DNA of 42,103 bases from Ferirhizobium litorale (lineage in GTDB: Bacteria > Pseudomonadota > Alphaproteobacteria > Rhizobiales > Rhizobiaceae): contig JALDYZ010000024.1 of assembly GCA_030028905.1 (NCBI GenBank), positions 1 through 42,103 on the forward strand, in the 5' to 3' direction. Of this stretch, positions 32,011 through 40,593 are shown piece after piece (the first letter of the stretch is position 1; each line of letters begins with the position of its first letter). The notes under the pieces were generated by a model, which did not search any database, was not told the origin of the DNA, and was given only the letters and a program-made list of their open reading frames with translations. The position numbers and the translations under genes are program-made.

Positions 32011-32828
32011 GCGCGCTCTCCCTGAGCGAAAAGTTGCAGGCCAAGCACGAGCAGGAAGATCAGGGCCGCGGGAAGCAGCACATGAACCGGCGCTTCGGCA
32101 AAATAGGGCAGAAGCTCGACGATCATGCTGCCCAGCTCGGGTGTCGGCGGTTGCAGTCCGACGCTGATCGCGCTCAGCGTCGATACCGCGATGATGGCCG
32201 TTGCCATGGCAAACGCGGCCAGCGTCGAGAGCATCGGCGTGATGACCGGCATCACGTAGTGCAAAAGGATGTAGCGGGAACCGAAACCCAGCATGCGCGC
32301 CGCCTCGACATGCGGCTGGGACAAGATCGTTTTCGTACTCGCCTTCGTCACCCGGTAGAACTCGACCCAGAGCGTCAGGGCCAGGCCGAGAAAGAGCGGG
32401 CCGTAATTGCCCGGCGAAAAGGCGAGCAACAGCAGGACCAGCATCAGGCCGGGCAATGCCAGGACGATGGTTGCCACGAATTCGAGCCCGCGTTCCGCCC
32501 AACCGCCTCTCCAGGCGGCGACGAGACCGAACAGGACACCGGGTATGGCAGCAGCCAGCATGGTGAGGAAGGCCATTCCGAACGACAGCCGCGCGCCATG
32601 GGCAAGCCGCGCCAGCAGGCTGCGGCCGTAGTGATCGGCGCCCAGCAGATAATCGCCACCGATCGGGGCAAGACTGGCACCAAAATCCTGGGCCGCCGGA
32701 TCGCTCGAAATGACCGCCGGCCCGATGATGGCAAAACCGGCGAGAACGATCAGCAGGCCGGCGCCAGCCAAACGCGTTGCTCCGAGGCCGCCCTTTGGCG
32801 GCTGATATGTCTGGTCAATAATCGTCAT
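32007..32828 (-). CDS. DppC/NikC-type ABC permease
   Basis: The 273-residue inner-membrane permease starts at ATG 32828, overlapping the preceding gene's stop (ATGA). After an N-terminal helix (LAGAGLLIVLAGFAIIGPAV) comes LLGADHYGRSLLARLAHGAR, the conserved segment of C-type permeases for di/oligopeptides and nickel. The EAA-loop region is VEFYRVTKASTKTILSQPH. About six membrane segments are seen. It pairs with the B-type permease encoded just upstream. Confidence 0.92.
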   Translation of the reverse strand: MTIIDQTYQPPKGGLGATRLAGAGLLIVLAGFAIIGPAVISSDPAAQDFGASLAPIGGDYLLGADHYGRSLLARLAHGARLSFGMAFLTMLAAAIPGVLFGLVAAWRGGWAERGLEFVATIVLALPGLMLVLLLLAFSPGNYGPLFLGLALTLWVEFYRVTKASTKTILSQPHVEAARMLGFGSRYILLHYVMPVITPMLSTLAAFAMATAIIAVSTLSAISVGLQPPTPELGSMIVELLPYFAEAPVHVLLPAALIFLLVLGLQLFAQGERA

Positions 32829-33778
32829 ACGACTTTCCTCATCCGCGGGTCGAGCCAAAGCGTCACAAGGTCGACAATGGCGGCGATGGCGACAAACATC
32901 AGGCCCATGGTCAGCGCCGTGCCCTGCACCATCGGCACGTCGCGCTCGACGATGGCGTGCACCAGCGCGTGACCGATGCCGGGATAGGCAAAAAGGGATT
33001 CTACGACCACAACCCCCTCGATCAGATAGATCGCCTGAAGGCCGAGATAGGACACGACGGGAATAGCGGCGTTCCGCAGCCCATGGCGGCGCACGACTAC
33101 CGACTCGGGAAGCCCCTTGTAGCGTGCGAAGGCGAAATATGGCGCCTGCGCCACTGCTGCCACCGCATTGCGTGTGACACGGCTCGACATCGCCGCAAGG
33201 CCGAGAGCCAAGGTCAGTGCCGGGAGCAGGATTTCCCGCGGCGAACCGAAGCCCGCCGGCGGCAGCCAGCCGAGCTGCCGGGAAAAGATCAGCATCAGGA
33301 TGAGGCCCAGAACGAAAGGCGGGATGGCCCGGAAGGTCACCGCGCCCATGAGGCCGACGCGATCCGCTGTTCCACCAGGCTTAAGGCCGCCGAAGAGGCC
33401 GACGACCGGGCCAATCAGCAGCGACAGCGCGAGCGCCGCCGCCGCCAGCCAGACCGAGGCGCCAAGCTGGACTAGCAATTCATGGGCCACCGCGCGGCCG
33501 GTAACCAGCGAATGACCGAGATCAAAGCGCGCGAGACTGCCGAGCCATTCGACGAACTGCACGGCAATCGGACGGTCGAGCCCGAGTTCCAGACGTACCT
33601 TTTCCGCCGCATCGGCAATGCGCGCGTCCGGCCCGTAGCGGCCGGCAGCGATGCGCATCGCTGCATCGCCCGGCAGCACGCGCATCAGCACGAAGCACAG
33701 GGCTCCGACCACGATCGCGACGATGCCTGCCTGCAGCAGGCGCGCCAGAAGATAATTCCTCATCGCCATGCCCGTCAT
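32825..33778 (-). CDS. DppB/NikB-type ABC permease
   Basis: The 317-residue permease starts at ATG 33778, in a four-base overlap with the binding-protein stop, matching the style of the other junctions in this operon; ATGs at 33769 and 33763 are alternatives. It opens MRNYLLARLLQAGIVAIVVG and has the B-type hallmarks VRLELGLDRPIAVQFVEWLG and FDLGHSLVTGRAV, with an EAA-like loop near YFAFARYKGLPESVV. It ends LDPRMRKV. Six membrane segments are expected. Confidence 0.92.
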   Translation of the reverse strand: MTGMAMRNYLLARLLQAGIVAIVVGALCFVLMRVLPGDAAMRIAAGRYGPDARIADAAEKVRLELGLDRPIAVQFVEWLGSLARFDLGHSLVTGRAVAHELLVQLGASVWLAAAALALSLLIGPVVGLFGGLKPGGTADRVGLMGAVTFRAIPPFVLGLILMLIFSRQLGWLPPAGFGSPREILLPALTLALGLAAMSSRVTRNAVAAVAQAPYFAFARYKGLPESVVVRRHGLRNAAIPVVSYLGLQAIYLIEGVVVVESLFAYPGIGHALVHAIVERDVPMVQGTALTMGLMFVAIAAIVDLVTLWLDPRMRKVV

Positions 33779-35295
33779 TCCGCCCAGCGGATGGCAGAGA
33801 GGCCGTAATTCACCTCGAGCGGATCGACCTCGACGCCGGCAATGCGCTTGCTGGACACGATGGCCAGTTCCGACCATGTGACCGGAATGCTCGGCAGTTC
33901 CTCCTGCAGGATTTCGACGGCACGTTTCTGGAGAGGTGCACGAACGGCGGGATCGCTTGTCGCGACCAGCTGATCGACGATCGCCTGCATCTCCTTGTTG
34001 TCCCAGCCCATCGAGCCCCAGTCGCTTCCGCCCGGGCCGTAATCCTGGAGCAGCGTGCCGAGGGGGTCGGGCACGATCGAATAGAGCCGGGATACCAGGC
34101 CCATCTCCAGCGTGCCGTCCTGATGGCGCGCGGGGATTTCGGAACTGTTGCCGACGGCAACCTTGACGTCGATGCCGACTTGTCGAAGCTGAGCCTGAAG
34201 TGCGGTGGCGATCGGCGGCAGTTCCGGCCAGCTTGCATAGGTCAACATCGTCACGCTGAAGCGCTTGCCGTCCTTTTCCAGGATGCCGTCGCTGCCCGGC
34301 ACCCAACCTGCTGCCTTAAGCAGTTCCTTTGCCCTTTCCAGATCCTTCTCCAGCGGCTGGACGTCAGGTGAGTTCCAGCCCTTCATCGCGGGCGGGAAAA
34401 GCTGTGTCGCGGCAAGATCCGTGTTGCGCAAAATGACCTTCGTCGTTCCGATACGGTCAATCGCGGCGCTGATCGCCTGCCGTTCCTCGACCTGATCGAA
34501 GAAGGGCGATGCCGCATTGACCTTCAACAGCCGGGTGCGCGGGATGGTCGCGATCTGCACATCCAGTTTCGGATTGGCCTTCAGCCGGTCCACGGAGACG
34601 GGGAGCATCGAGAAGACAAGGTCGGCCTCACCGCTCTCGGCCATCAGGGCTCGTGTCTCCCCCTGCCCCACGGCGAGATAATTCACCTCGGAAATGCCTG
34701 GCTCGCCGACCCACCAGGCGCCGGATCCTTCGAGTTCAAGCCGCGCCGGGGGCCTGAGGGTCTTCACCTTGTAGGGGCCAGTGCCAACGATTTGTGTGAC
34801 CTTGCCGGCGGCATCGAAGGACGACGGCGCGAGCACGATGGTGCTGAAATGCACGAGATAGGCAGGCAATGCCGAGAATGGCTTGGTCAGCCGTATCTGG
34901 ATATCCCTGCCTTCGACGGCGATCTCCGAAATTGGCGCCTGCGACAGGACACCGACGCCTGCCAGTGCCCGTTGAAGGCTGGCGACTGTCGCCTCGGCCG
35001 TCACCGGTGTCCCGTCATGGAAGACGGCGTTGTCGCGCAGCTTGAACGTCCAGACGAGCCCATCCTCGGAGACCGACCAACGTTCGGCAAGACCCGGAAC
35101 AAGCGTGCCATCCTTGTCTGTGGTGACGAGCGTCTCGGCGACCTGGAGACGGCTGAAGACATAGCCGGTCTGTGCCGGTTCGATGCCGGTGATTTCCCAC
35201 GGGCCTGCCACTTTCAGCGCTTCGGCCTGTGCAAAGGCTGCCGGTACCGAGGTGCCGAGCATGAGAGTGAGGAAAAGCGCTTTCACAATGCGCAT
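33775..35295 (-). CDS. Family 5 periplasmic solute-binding protein (peptide/nickel/metallophore type)
   Basis: The protein is about 506 residues. ATG 35295 is preferred because GGA lies 8 bases upstream; ATG 35301 is in frame. Signal peptide MRIVKALFLTLMLGTSVPAA, cleaved near FAQA. The mature part has the SBP_bac_5 pattern: GLVWTFKLRDNAVFHDGTPV, VGTGPYKV, a long second lobe and PDPLGTLLQDYGPGG. The operon promoter carries a Zur-like operator. This suggests that the ligand is a metal complex (zinc, nickel or a metallophore) rather than peptides, but no ligand residues can be identified by eye. Confidence 0.9.
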   Translation of the reverse strand: MRIVKALFLTLMLGTSVPAAFAQAEALKVAGPWEITGIEPAQTGYVFSRLQVAETLVTTDKDGTLVPGLAERWSVSEDGLVWTFKLRDNAVFHDGTPVTAEATVASLQRALAGVGVLSQAPISEIAVEGRDIQIRLTKPFSALPAYLVHFSTIVLAPSSFDAAGKVTQIVGTGPYKVKTLRPPARLELEGSGAWWVGEPGISEVNYLAVGQGETRALMAESGEADLVFSMLPVSVDRLKANPKLDVQIATIPRTRLLKVNAASPFFDQVEERQAISAAIDRIGTTKVILRNTDLAATQLFPPAMKGWNSPDVQPLEKDLERAKELLKAAGWVPGSDGILEKDGKRFSVTMLTYASWPELPPIATALQAQLRQVGIDVKVAVGNSSEIPARHQDGTLEMGLVSRLYSIVPDPLGTLLQDYGPGGSDWGSMGWDNKEMQAIVDQLVATSDPAVRAPLQKRAVEILQEELPSIPVTWSELAIVSSKRIAGVEVDPLEVNYGLSAIRWAE

Positions 35296-35329
35296 GGACA
35301 TTTTCCGTTTTCAGTTTGAGGTGCAAAAA

Positions 35330-35551
35330 TCAATGGGGACTGGCGGAAGCGAGAAACGCCTGGGCTACGTCGTCCTCCGTCACTTCCGACAAGGGTTTAT
35401 GAATAGAGAGCTGGACCGTCTCGGTGCCCTGCATCACCAGGATCACGGTCTCTTTCGGAGGGCAGCCGGACACGAGGCAGGCAAGCTCGCTCACAGACAC
35501 TTCGTCCGGTAGCGAGAGCAGCCAAACGTAAGATTTCTGAATACCAGACAA
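35330..35551 (-). CDS. Small unknown protein leading the metal importer operon, start uncertain
   Basis: The minus-strand frame ends at TGA 35330 and contains SELACLVSGCPPKETVILVM and LSEVTEDDVAQAFL, with a composition that looks protein-coding. There is no ATG in frame. TTG 35551 and GTGs at 35500 and 35494 are possible starts. The only ATG with a ribosome site (35562, after GAGGACGCC) opens a different 23-codon frame over the same bases, so either a leader peptide overlaps this gene or a frameshift has occurred. It has two cysteines (ACLVSGC) and no recognised family. It sits between the Zur-like operator and the binding-protein gene. Confidence 0.4.
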   Translation of the reverse strand: MSGIQKSYVWLLSLPDEVSVSELACLVSGCPPKETVILVMQGTETVQLSIHKPLSEVTEDDVAQAFLASASPH

Positions 35552-35594
35552 GTGTTGTTCATGGCGTCCTCGGGGATTGACAGCGACTGCATAG

Positions 35595-35640
35595 GTAATG
35601 TTATTACATTCGTCAATCGGAAATGTAACGTAATAACATT
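35595..35640 (-). promoter_or_regulatory. Zur-like operator, two inverted repeats
   Basis: GTAATGTTATTACATT at 35595-35610 and AATGTAACGTAATAACATT at 35622-35640 each contain AATGT...ACATT dyads. AATGTTATTA (35597-35606) and TAATAACATT (35631-35640) are exact reverse complements. AT-rich ATGTTAT dyads of this kind are the Zur-box style of Rhizobiales. The site lies 33 bp before ATG 35562 and would repress the importer operon when zinc is sufficient. A related Fur-family regulator (e.g. Nur) is an alternative. Confidence 0.65.
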
Positions 35641-35699
35641 CTTGCGGCGGGCACGGCGGTGCCGTCGAACGCACCCACGTTGCGCTCGACCCAGGCCAC

Positions 35700-36005
35700 G
35701 CGAAGGCCGATCCGGCCAGCCTGCCGCGACAACTTCGTGCGCTGCTGCCGCTTCTGCCGGCACTGGCGAAGGTTTCCGTCATTCGTACATGGTCCGGCTG
35801 TGAAGGCTATGTGGCCGACGGCCTGCCCGTGATGGGCCCATCGAAGACCACACCCGGTCTATTTCACGCGTTCGGCTTTTCCGGACACGGCTTCCAGCTC
35901 GGCCTCGGTGTAGGCGACGTGATGGCCGAGCTTATCGCCAGTGGACAGTCGGAAACGCCTATAGACGATTTTCGCATCGGGCGCTTTGGAGAAAGCGCGT
36001 GCTAG
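35700..36005 (+). pseudogene. C-terminal remnant of a DAO-type FAD oxidoreductase
   Basis: The plus-strand translation reads ALLPLLPALAKVSVIRTWSG, then CEGYVADGLPVMGPSKTTPG and LFHAFGFSGHGFQLGLGVGD. It ends RIGRFGESAC at TAG 36003-36005. This is the conserved C-terminal FAD-contact region of D-amino-acid/glycine-oxidase-like enzymes (GFSGHGFQLGPG family motif). The FAD-binding N-terminus and about 300 residues are missing, and the fragment abuts the Zur-like operator. It is a rearrangement scar at the upstream end of the importer operon. Confidence 0.8.
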
Positions 36006-36248
36006 TGCAAAACCGTGTGCGGCAGTTTCGAGTTTGGCGGATATCGGAAATCCTTGCCATGCGACAGTGGCTGACCAAGTGGCTGTCAGTCGTGGATTGG
36101 AAGTAAAGAAAGAGAGGTTTTCCTTTTCCCCTACTCTCGAATTCAACGACCCGACGCGAACATGCGAAACGATCAAAAAAGCACGGCTTGCATCGGCGGT
36201 AGATTCAATCAATGATCCCGGGTCCTGCCAGACGGTGTGTCGATGCAA

Positions 36249-37001
36249 TCAAAGCGCCCCGTCGACGATCACCATAGGCCTGCCGCGGGAGCAGGACTCG
36301 ATCCGGGCCTCGACACGGTAGATTTCGCGCAGCATGGCCGGCGTGATCACGTCAGCTGTTGTACCGCTCGATACCATTTCGCCATTGGCAATGACGATCG
36401 TGTTCGTGCAGTAGCGTAGCGCATGGTTGAGATCATGCAGTGCTATCAAGACGATTGTGCCGGTTCGCCTGGCAAGATCCGCCACGAATTCAAGCACGTC
36501 GATCTGGCGATGGAGGTCGAGCGCCGAGGTCGGCTCGTCCATGAGCAGGACTTCCGGCTTGCGCACCAACGCCTGGCCGAGCGAGACAAGCTGGCGCTGG
36601 CCACCCGAGAGGGCATCAAGGCCACGGAAGGCGAGGTCCTCGATACGAAGCGCTTCGAGTATGGCGTCGATCTCGAAGAGTTCATGGTCCTCGACGCGCC
36701 AGCTGCCGCCCTGCTTTGCGGCAAGAAGCAGTGACTCGTACACCGTCAGCACGGCATTCGAGCCCGTATCCTGCGGCATATAGCAGATCGATCGATCGCC
36801 GCGCGTTGCATCAGAAAGCTGGACGACACCGGGGCCGGAAATCAGGCCGGAAATCCGCTTGAACAGCGTCGACTTTCCCGCCGCATTCGGGCCAATGATG
36901 GCCGTAGTCGTTCCCGGCGCCAGAATATCGATCGCCACCCTGGAAAGAACCGTCGTGCGGCCATAGCTGGCGCCAACGTCTTTCAGCACCAAGCTTACCA
37001 T
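36249..37001 (-). CDS. FecE-type ABC transporter ATPase (iron-siderophore/haem type)
   Basis: The 250-residue ATPase starts at ATG 37001, 7 bp into the end of the permease gene (ATGGTAA). Walker A is GPNAAGKST, with Ala in place of the common Gly-Ser pair; GPN(A/G)AGKST is an accepted variant. Signature LSGGQRQL and Walker B LLMDEPTSALD, with switch His in ALHDLNHA. It is the third gene of the binding protein-permease-ATPase operon and powers uptake of a ferric chelate or related ligand. Confidence 0.92.
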   Translation of the reverse strand: MVSLVLKDVGASYGRTTVLSRVAIDILAPGTTTAIIGPNAAGKSTLFKRISGLISGPGVVQLSDATRGDRSICYMPQDTGSNAVLTVYESLLLAAKQGGSWRVEDHELFEIDAILEALRIEDLAFRGLDALSGGQRQLVSLGQALVRKPEVLLMDEPTSALDLHRQIDVLEFVADLARRTGTIVLIALHDLNHALRYCTNTIVIANGEMVSSGTTADVITPAMLREIYRVEARIESCSRGRPMVIVDGAL

Positions 37002-38059
37002 GCGCGCCTCCTGTTGGAGAAAATCAGGACGAAGAAGAAGGGCACGCCAACAAGTGCTGTGATGACGCCGATCGGCAGGATGGCGCCGGGGATCAGCACC
37101 TTGCTGACCACTGAAGTTGCCGACAATAGCAGCGCCCCGCAAATCACCGCGCCGGGCAGGAAGAAGCGCTGATCCTCGCCGACGACCATGCGGGCGATAT
37201 GCGGGCCGACAAGACCGACGAAGCCGATCGTGCCGACAAAGGAAACCGGAACGGCGGCAAGCAAGCTGACGACGAGCATGGTATGAAGACGCAGACGGCG
37301 CACGTTCACACCCATGCTTGCCGCCTTGTCATCGCCAAGGCGCAGAGCCGTAAGAGCCCAGGCGCTGCGCATGAAGAGCGGCAGCATGACGAAGAGAATG
37401 ACGGCGGTGACCACGACCTTGTTCCAGGTTGCCTTGGTCAAACTGCCCATTGTCCAGAAAACTACTGCGGCCAGCGCCTGCTCGGACGCGAGATATTCGA
37501 GGAGCGACAGGGCGGCATTGAAAGTGAAGACGAGTGCAATACCCAGAAGTACGATCGTCTCGACCGTCACGCCACGCAGCGTCGAGGCAAAATGAATGAA
37601 CAGCGCCGCCACCATTGCCATGATGAAGGCGTTGACGGGCACCATGTACTGGACAGCTCCCGGGAAGATGGCGACGCCGCCCACCAGCCCCAGCGCCGCG
37701 CCGAAACTGGCAGCCGCCGAGATGCCGAGCGTGAAAGGGCTTGCTAGTGGATTGGAGAGGATGGTCTGCATCTGCGCACCGGCGACAGAGAGCGACGCAC
37801 CGACGGTGACCGCCATCAGGGCGATCGGCATGCGGATATCCCAGATGACGACGCGAAGCTGCTCGCCTGCCGTATCCGGTGAGAATAGGGCGGACACCAC
37901 CTGTGACAGGCTGTAGTTCGCCGGTCCGAGCGCCATATCGATCGCCACGCTGGCGGCAAGCGCCACCGCAAGGGCCAAGAGAATAAGGATGCGCCGAAGG
38001 GCAAGGGCGCGATATTGATCGCGCCCCGCTGGCTTCGTTTGGCTTGCCGTGAACGACAT
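36995..38059 (-). CDS. FecCD-family ABC permease
   Basis: The 354-residue inner-membrane permease starts at ATG 38059, 4 bp after the binding-protein stop. It contains ILSNPLASPFTLGISAAASF, VGTIGFVGLVGPHIARMVVG and the C-terminal LIPGAILPIGVITALVGVPF, as in FhuB/FecC/FepD proteins. About nine or ten hydrophobic segments. It is a distant paralogue of the permease at 28069, consistent with two importers of the same class for different ligands. Confidence 0.92.
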   Translation of the reverse strand: MSFTASQTKPAGRDQYRALALRRILILLALAVALAASVAIDMALGPANYSLSQVVSALFSPDTAGEQLRVVIWDIRMPIALMAVTVGASLSVAGAQMQTILSNPLASPFTLGISAAASFGAALGLVGGVAIFPGAVQYMVPVNAFIMAMVAALFIHFASTLRGVTVETIVLLGIALVFTFNAALSLLEYLASEQALAAVVFWTMGSLTKATWNKVVVTAVILFVMLPLFMRSAWALTALRLGDDKAASMGVNVRRLRLHTMLVVSLLAAVPVSFVGTIGFVGLVGPHIARMVVGEDQRFFLPGAVICGALLLSATSVVSKVLIPGAILPIGVITALVGVPFFFVLIFSNRRRAW

Positions 38060-38062
38060 GGC

Positions 38063-39193
38063 CTACTTGTCTTTCAGCGAGACGAAATATCCCGGCTTGT
38101 AGTCGAGCGGCAGGAAGCGGGCATGCAGTTCCTTGAAGGTGGCTTCCGGGTCGAGATCCTGGAACAGGTCCGGATGCAGCCACTTGGCGATCTGCTGGAT
38201 CGCGACGAATTGATACGGGTTGTTATAGAACTGGTGCCAGATCGCATGGACGTTGCCGTCCTTGACTGCTTTGATACCGGTGAACGCCGGTCGCATTGTC
38301 AGGTTCTCCAGCTTGCGATGCGCCTCGGTTATGTCCGCGCCATAGCCGACGCCGACCCAGTTGCCACCGGGCACGTACCCCTCCCACATGCCGCCGGTGA
38401 CGATGACCTGGTCCGGATTGGAGGCAATGATCTGTTCGGGGTTCACCGTGCCGAACGTGCCAGGTATGATGTCCTTCGCCATATTCGTGCCGCCGGCGAG
38501 TTCGACCATCTTGCCGAAGTTCTCGTTGCCGAAGGACATGCAGCAATCTTCGGAATACCCCCCTGCCCGCTCCATGAAGACCAGCGGCCGTGGAGGCTGG
38601 TTCTTCTCCAGCACATCCGTCACCTTCTTGATGGCTTCGGCACGGAAGGTGATGAAGTCCTCGGCCACCTTCTCCTTGCCCATCAGCGTCCCCATGATGC
38701 GCATGCTCGGCTCGGTGTTTTCCATCGGCTTTTCGCGGAAGTCGACATAGACCAGCGGAATGCCGACCTTGGCGAGCTTCTCGATATAGCCAGCCTCTTC
38801 CGTTGCCGTCTTGGCATCGACATTCATCAGGATGACGTCGGGCTTCAGGGCCACGGCCTGCTCGATGTCGAACGTGCCGTCCTTCATGCCGCCGAAGGTC
38901 GGCAACTTGGCGATATCAGGATACTTCGCGAGGTAGGCCGCGTAGGATTCCGGGTCTGCCTTCGGAAGGTCGTCGCGCCAGCCGACCACGTGTTCGAAAG
39001 GGTTTTCCTTGTCGAGCGCGGCGAGGAAGTAAATCTGCCGGCCTTCGCCGAGGATGACGTGCTTGACCGGCACGTTAACTTCTACTTTGCGCCCCGTCAC
39101 GTCCTTCACGACGACGGGATCGGCGATAGCGGGAAGTACGGTGGACACAAGCACACCAAGGGCGTACATCGCCGACTTGCCAGGAAAACGCAT
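38063..39193 (-). CDS. Periplasmic iron-complex-type substrate-binding protein
   Basis: The 376-residue protein starts at ATG 39193, chosen because CCGGAG lies 9 bases upstream; the in-frame ATG at 39202 would touch the Shine-Dalgarno. Signal peptide MRFPGKSAMYALGVLVSTVL, cleaved near PAIA. The mature part begins with VVVKDVTGRKVEVNVPVK, the usual start of FecB/FepB-like proteins, and has DIEQAVALKPDVILMN in lobe 1. The sequence GYSEDCCMSF contains an unusual adjacent Cys pair. An IRO-type box in the divergent promoter predicts iron-dependent expression. Confidence 0.9.
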   Translation of the reverse strand: MRFPGKSAMYALGVLVSTVLPAIADPVVVKDVTGRKVEVNVPVKHVILGEGRQIYFLAALDKENPFEHVVGWRDDLPKADPESYAAYLAKYPDIAKLPTFGGMKDGTFDIEQAVALKPDVILMNVDAKTATEEAGYIEKLAKVGIPLVYVDFREKPMENTEPSMRIMGTLMGKEKVAEDFITFRAEAIKKVTDVLEKNQPPRPLVFMERAGGYSEDCCMSFGNENFGKMVELAGGTNMAKDIIPGTFGTVNPEQIIASNPDQVIVTGGMWEGYVPGGNWVGVGYGADITEAHRKLENLTMRPAFTGIKAVKDGNVHAIWHQFYNNPYQFVAIQQIAKWLHPDLFQDLDPEATFKELHARFLPLDYKPGYFVSLKDK

Positions 39194-39236
39194 CAGATTC
39201 ATCTCCGGTGGAAACTGCGAGGCACTTATTATTTTG

Positions 39237-39251
39237 TGACTTTCGTAGTCA
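39237..39251. promoter_or_regulatory. IRO-type (RirA) iron box in the divergent promoter
   Basis: TGACTTTCGTAGTCA is a perfect TGACT-N5-AGTCA dyad and fits the TGA-N9-TCA IRO motif bound by RirA, the iron-sulfur iron regulator of rhizobia. It lies between the binding-protein gene (39193, minus) and the methyltransferase gene (39285, plus), in an AT-rich 91-bp gap, so it can repress both directions under iron sufficiency. Confidence 0.7.
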
Positions 39252-39284
39252 AGTTTTATCTTTTAGAAGCGTTCGAAGTTGAAA

Positions 39285-40115
39285 ATGGGTGATGCAAGCA
39301 TGCACAGCGACCAGACCGCCGGCGGGGCCAATTTCACTTTGCGTGACGAAATCAAGGCTTATTGGTCGGCCCGGGCCGCCACGTTCGACTTGTCGCCCGG
39401 CCATGAAATCTTTTCCGAGGAGGAACGGGCAGCCTGGCATGCGCTGATCAAACGCCATCTCGGCCCCGGCGATGGTCGCAAGGCGCTCGACCTTGCAAGC
39501 GGGACGGGCGTGATTTCGCACCTAATGGACGATCTCGGCTACCGCGTCACGGGTATCGACTGGTCGGAAGCGATGCTGGAACGGGCGCGGGCCAAAGCGG
39601 CGTCGCGGGGCCGGGCGATCCGCTTTCAACTCGGCGACGCGGAAAGCACATTAGAGGCGGATGACAGCTACGACGTGATCGTCACGCGGCATCTCGTCTG
39701 GACCCTGGTCGATCCATTGGCCTGCTTTCGCGAATGGCTGCGTGTGCTGAAGCCCGGGGGCAGGCTCTTGATCATCGACGGTGATTTCGTCAACACAAGC
39801 CTTGCCGAACGGCTGGTGAAACGGCTGGCTGCGGTCCTCGAACGAACTGGCGCCGCCAAGGCGCAAGCGCCGCATGCGCCTGCCGCAATGGCCGACACGC
39901 ATGAGAGCATTCTTTCGCGCGTCCACTTTTCTGCAGGCGCACGAGTCCATGCCGTTTGCCCGATGCTCGCGGATGCCGGCTTTTCGCTGGTGATGACCGA
40001 CACTAACCTGCGGCAGATCCACAAGGCGCAGGCTAATCATTTCGGCTTCTTAAAAAACCTCGCGCGCGGACTTCAGCACCGGTATGCAATCGTGGCGCAA
40101 AATCCGACCAGCTAA
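39285..40115 (+). CDS. Class I SAM-dependent methyltransferase linked to the iron importer
   Basis: The protein is about 276 residues from ATG 39285 (ATG 39300 is also possible). Motif I is ALDLASGTGVISHLMDDLGY; motif II/post-I is GIDWSEAMLERARAKA; FQLGDAEST follows, then RVLKPGGRLLIIDGDF (motif III). Rossmann-fold methyltransferase of the UbiE/BioC group. It is divergent from a FecBCD-type importer and shares its iron box. A homologue, now broken, is the last gene of the cobalamin-riboswitch importer operon. The association suggests modification of an imported chelate or corrinoid, but the substrate is unknown. Confidence 0.85.
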   Translation: MGDASMHSDQTAGGANFTLRDEIKAYWSARAATFDLSPGHEIFSEEERAAWHALIKRHLGPGDGRKALDLASGTGVISHLMDDLGYRVTGIDWSEAMLERARAKAASRGRAIRFQLGDAESTLEADDSYDVIVTRHLVWTLVDPLACFREWLRVLKPGGRLLIIDGDFVNTSLAERLVKRLAAVLERTGAAKAQAPHAPAAMADTHESILSRVHFSAGARVHAVCPMLADAGFSLVMTDTNLRQIHKAQANHFGFLKNLARGLQHRYAIVAQNPTS

Positions 40116-40278
40116 CCCTGGCGAGGCGTTCCGTGAGATCTCGCCCTGAGCGGGGACCCGAAGGTGCAGCCGCGGAGGCGATGAAGCAATGCCTGTTGTT
40201 CTTGCTGTAGGCCGATCCAGGCCTGACCAGGACTTCGATCAGCAGTCCAGAACACCAGCCATCAGCGGCACATGCGGG

Positions 40279-40400
40279 TCGGTCCGACACACATGTGTTG
40301 TCGATGGCGATACGTTCTGGATGGATGGGGTCGACACTCAGGAGGTATCCGAGCCAAGGAGTGCCTCCGAGGCGAGATTGGGCGCCAGAGCAACCGAGCG
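40279..40400 (+). pseudogene. Staphylococcal-nuclease-like (SNase) gene remnant
   Basis: The plus-strand translation contains TCVVDGDTFW, then GVDTQEVSEPRSASEARLGA and RATERL. This is the N-terminal part of the thermonuclease-like domain (VVDGDTxW...G.DTPE...C..E...G..A...L). Between DGDTFWMDG and VDTQEV about 9-10 residues that normally hold a catalytic Arg are missing. The fragment lacks the second half and is followed directly by the IS3-type remnant. Confidence 0.65.
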
Positions 40401-40414
40401 CCTGGTTTCTCATG

Positions 40415-40593
40415 GGGTGCCTTCTATCTTGAGCCGTTACCGGTCTGTCATGATAAGTCGAGCGTGCGATACCTATTAGCCGGCATCCTTCGGCGAGGGA
40501 GATACCAGCGGGCCGGTGATGGCGGATGTAGCTCCGCTTCTCGGCGGCGGTGCGTTTTTCATAGCCTCCCTTTAGAAACTCCAGTTCCAGCGC
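40415..40593 (-). mobile_element. IS3-family transposase remnant
   Basis: The minus-strand translation reads ALELEFLKGGYEKRTAAEKR, followed by PAGISLAEGCRLIGIARSTY. This is the orfA/orfB junction region of IS3-group transposases (leucine-zipper tail, then the helix-turn-helix-like start of orfB). No DDE domain or terminal repeats are seen, and the frame upstream of 40593 is closed by a stop, so only a fragment remains. Confidence 0.6.
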
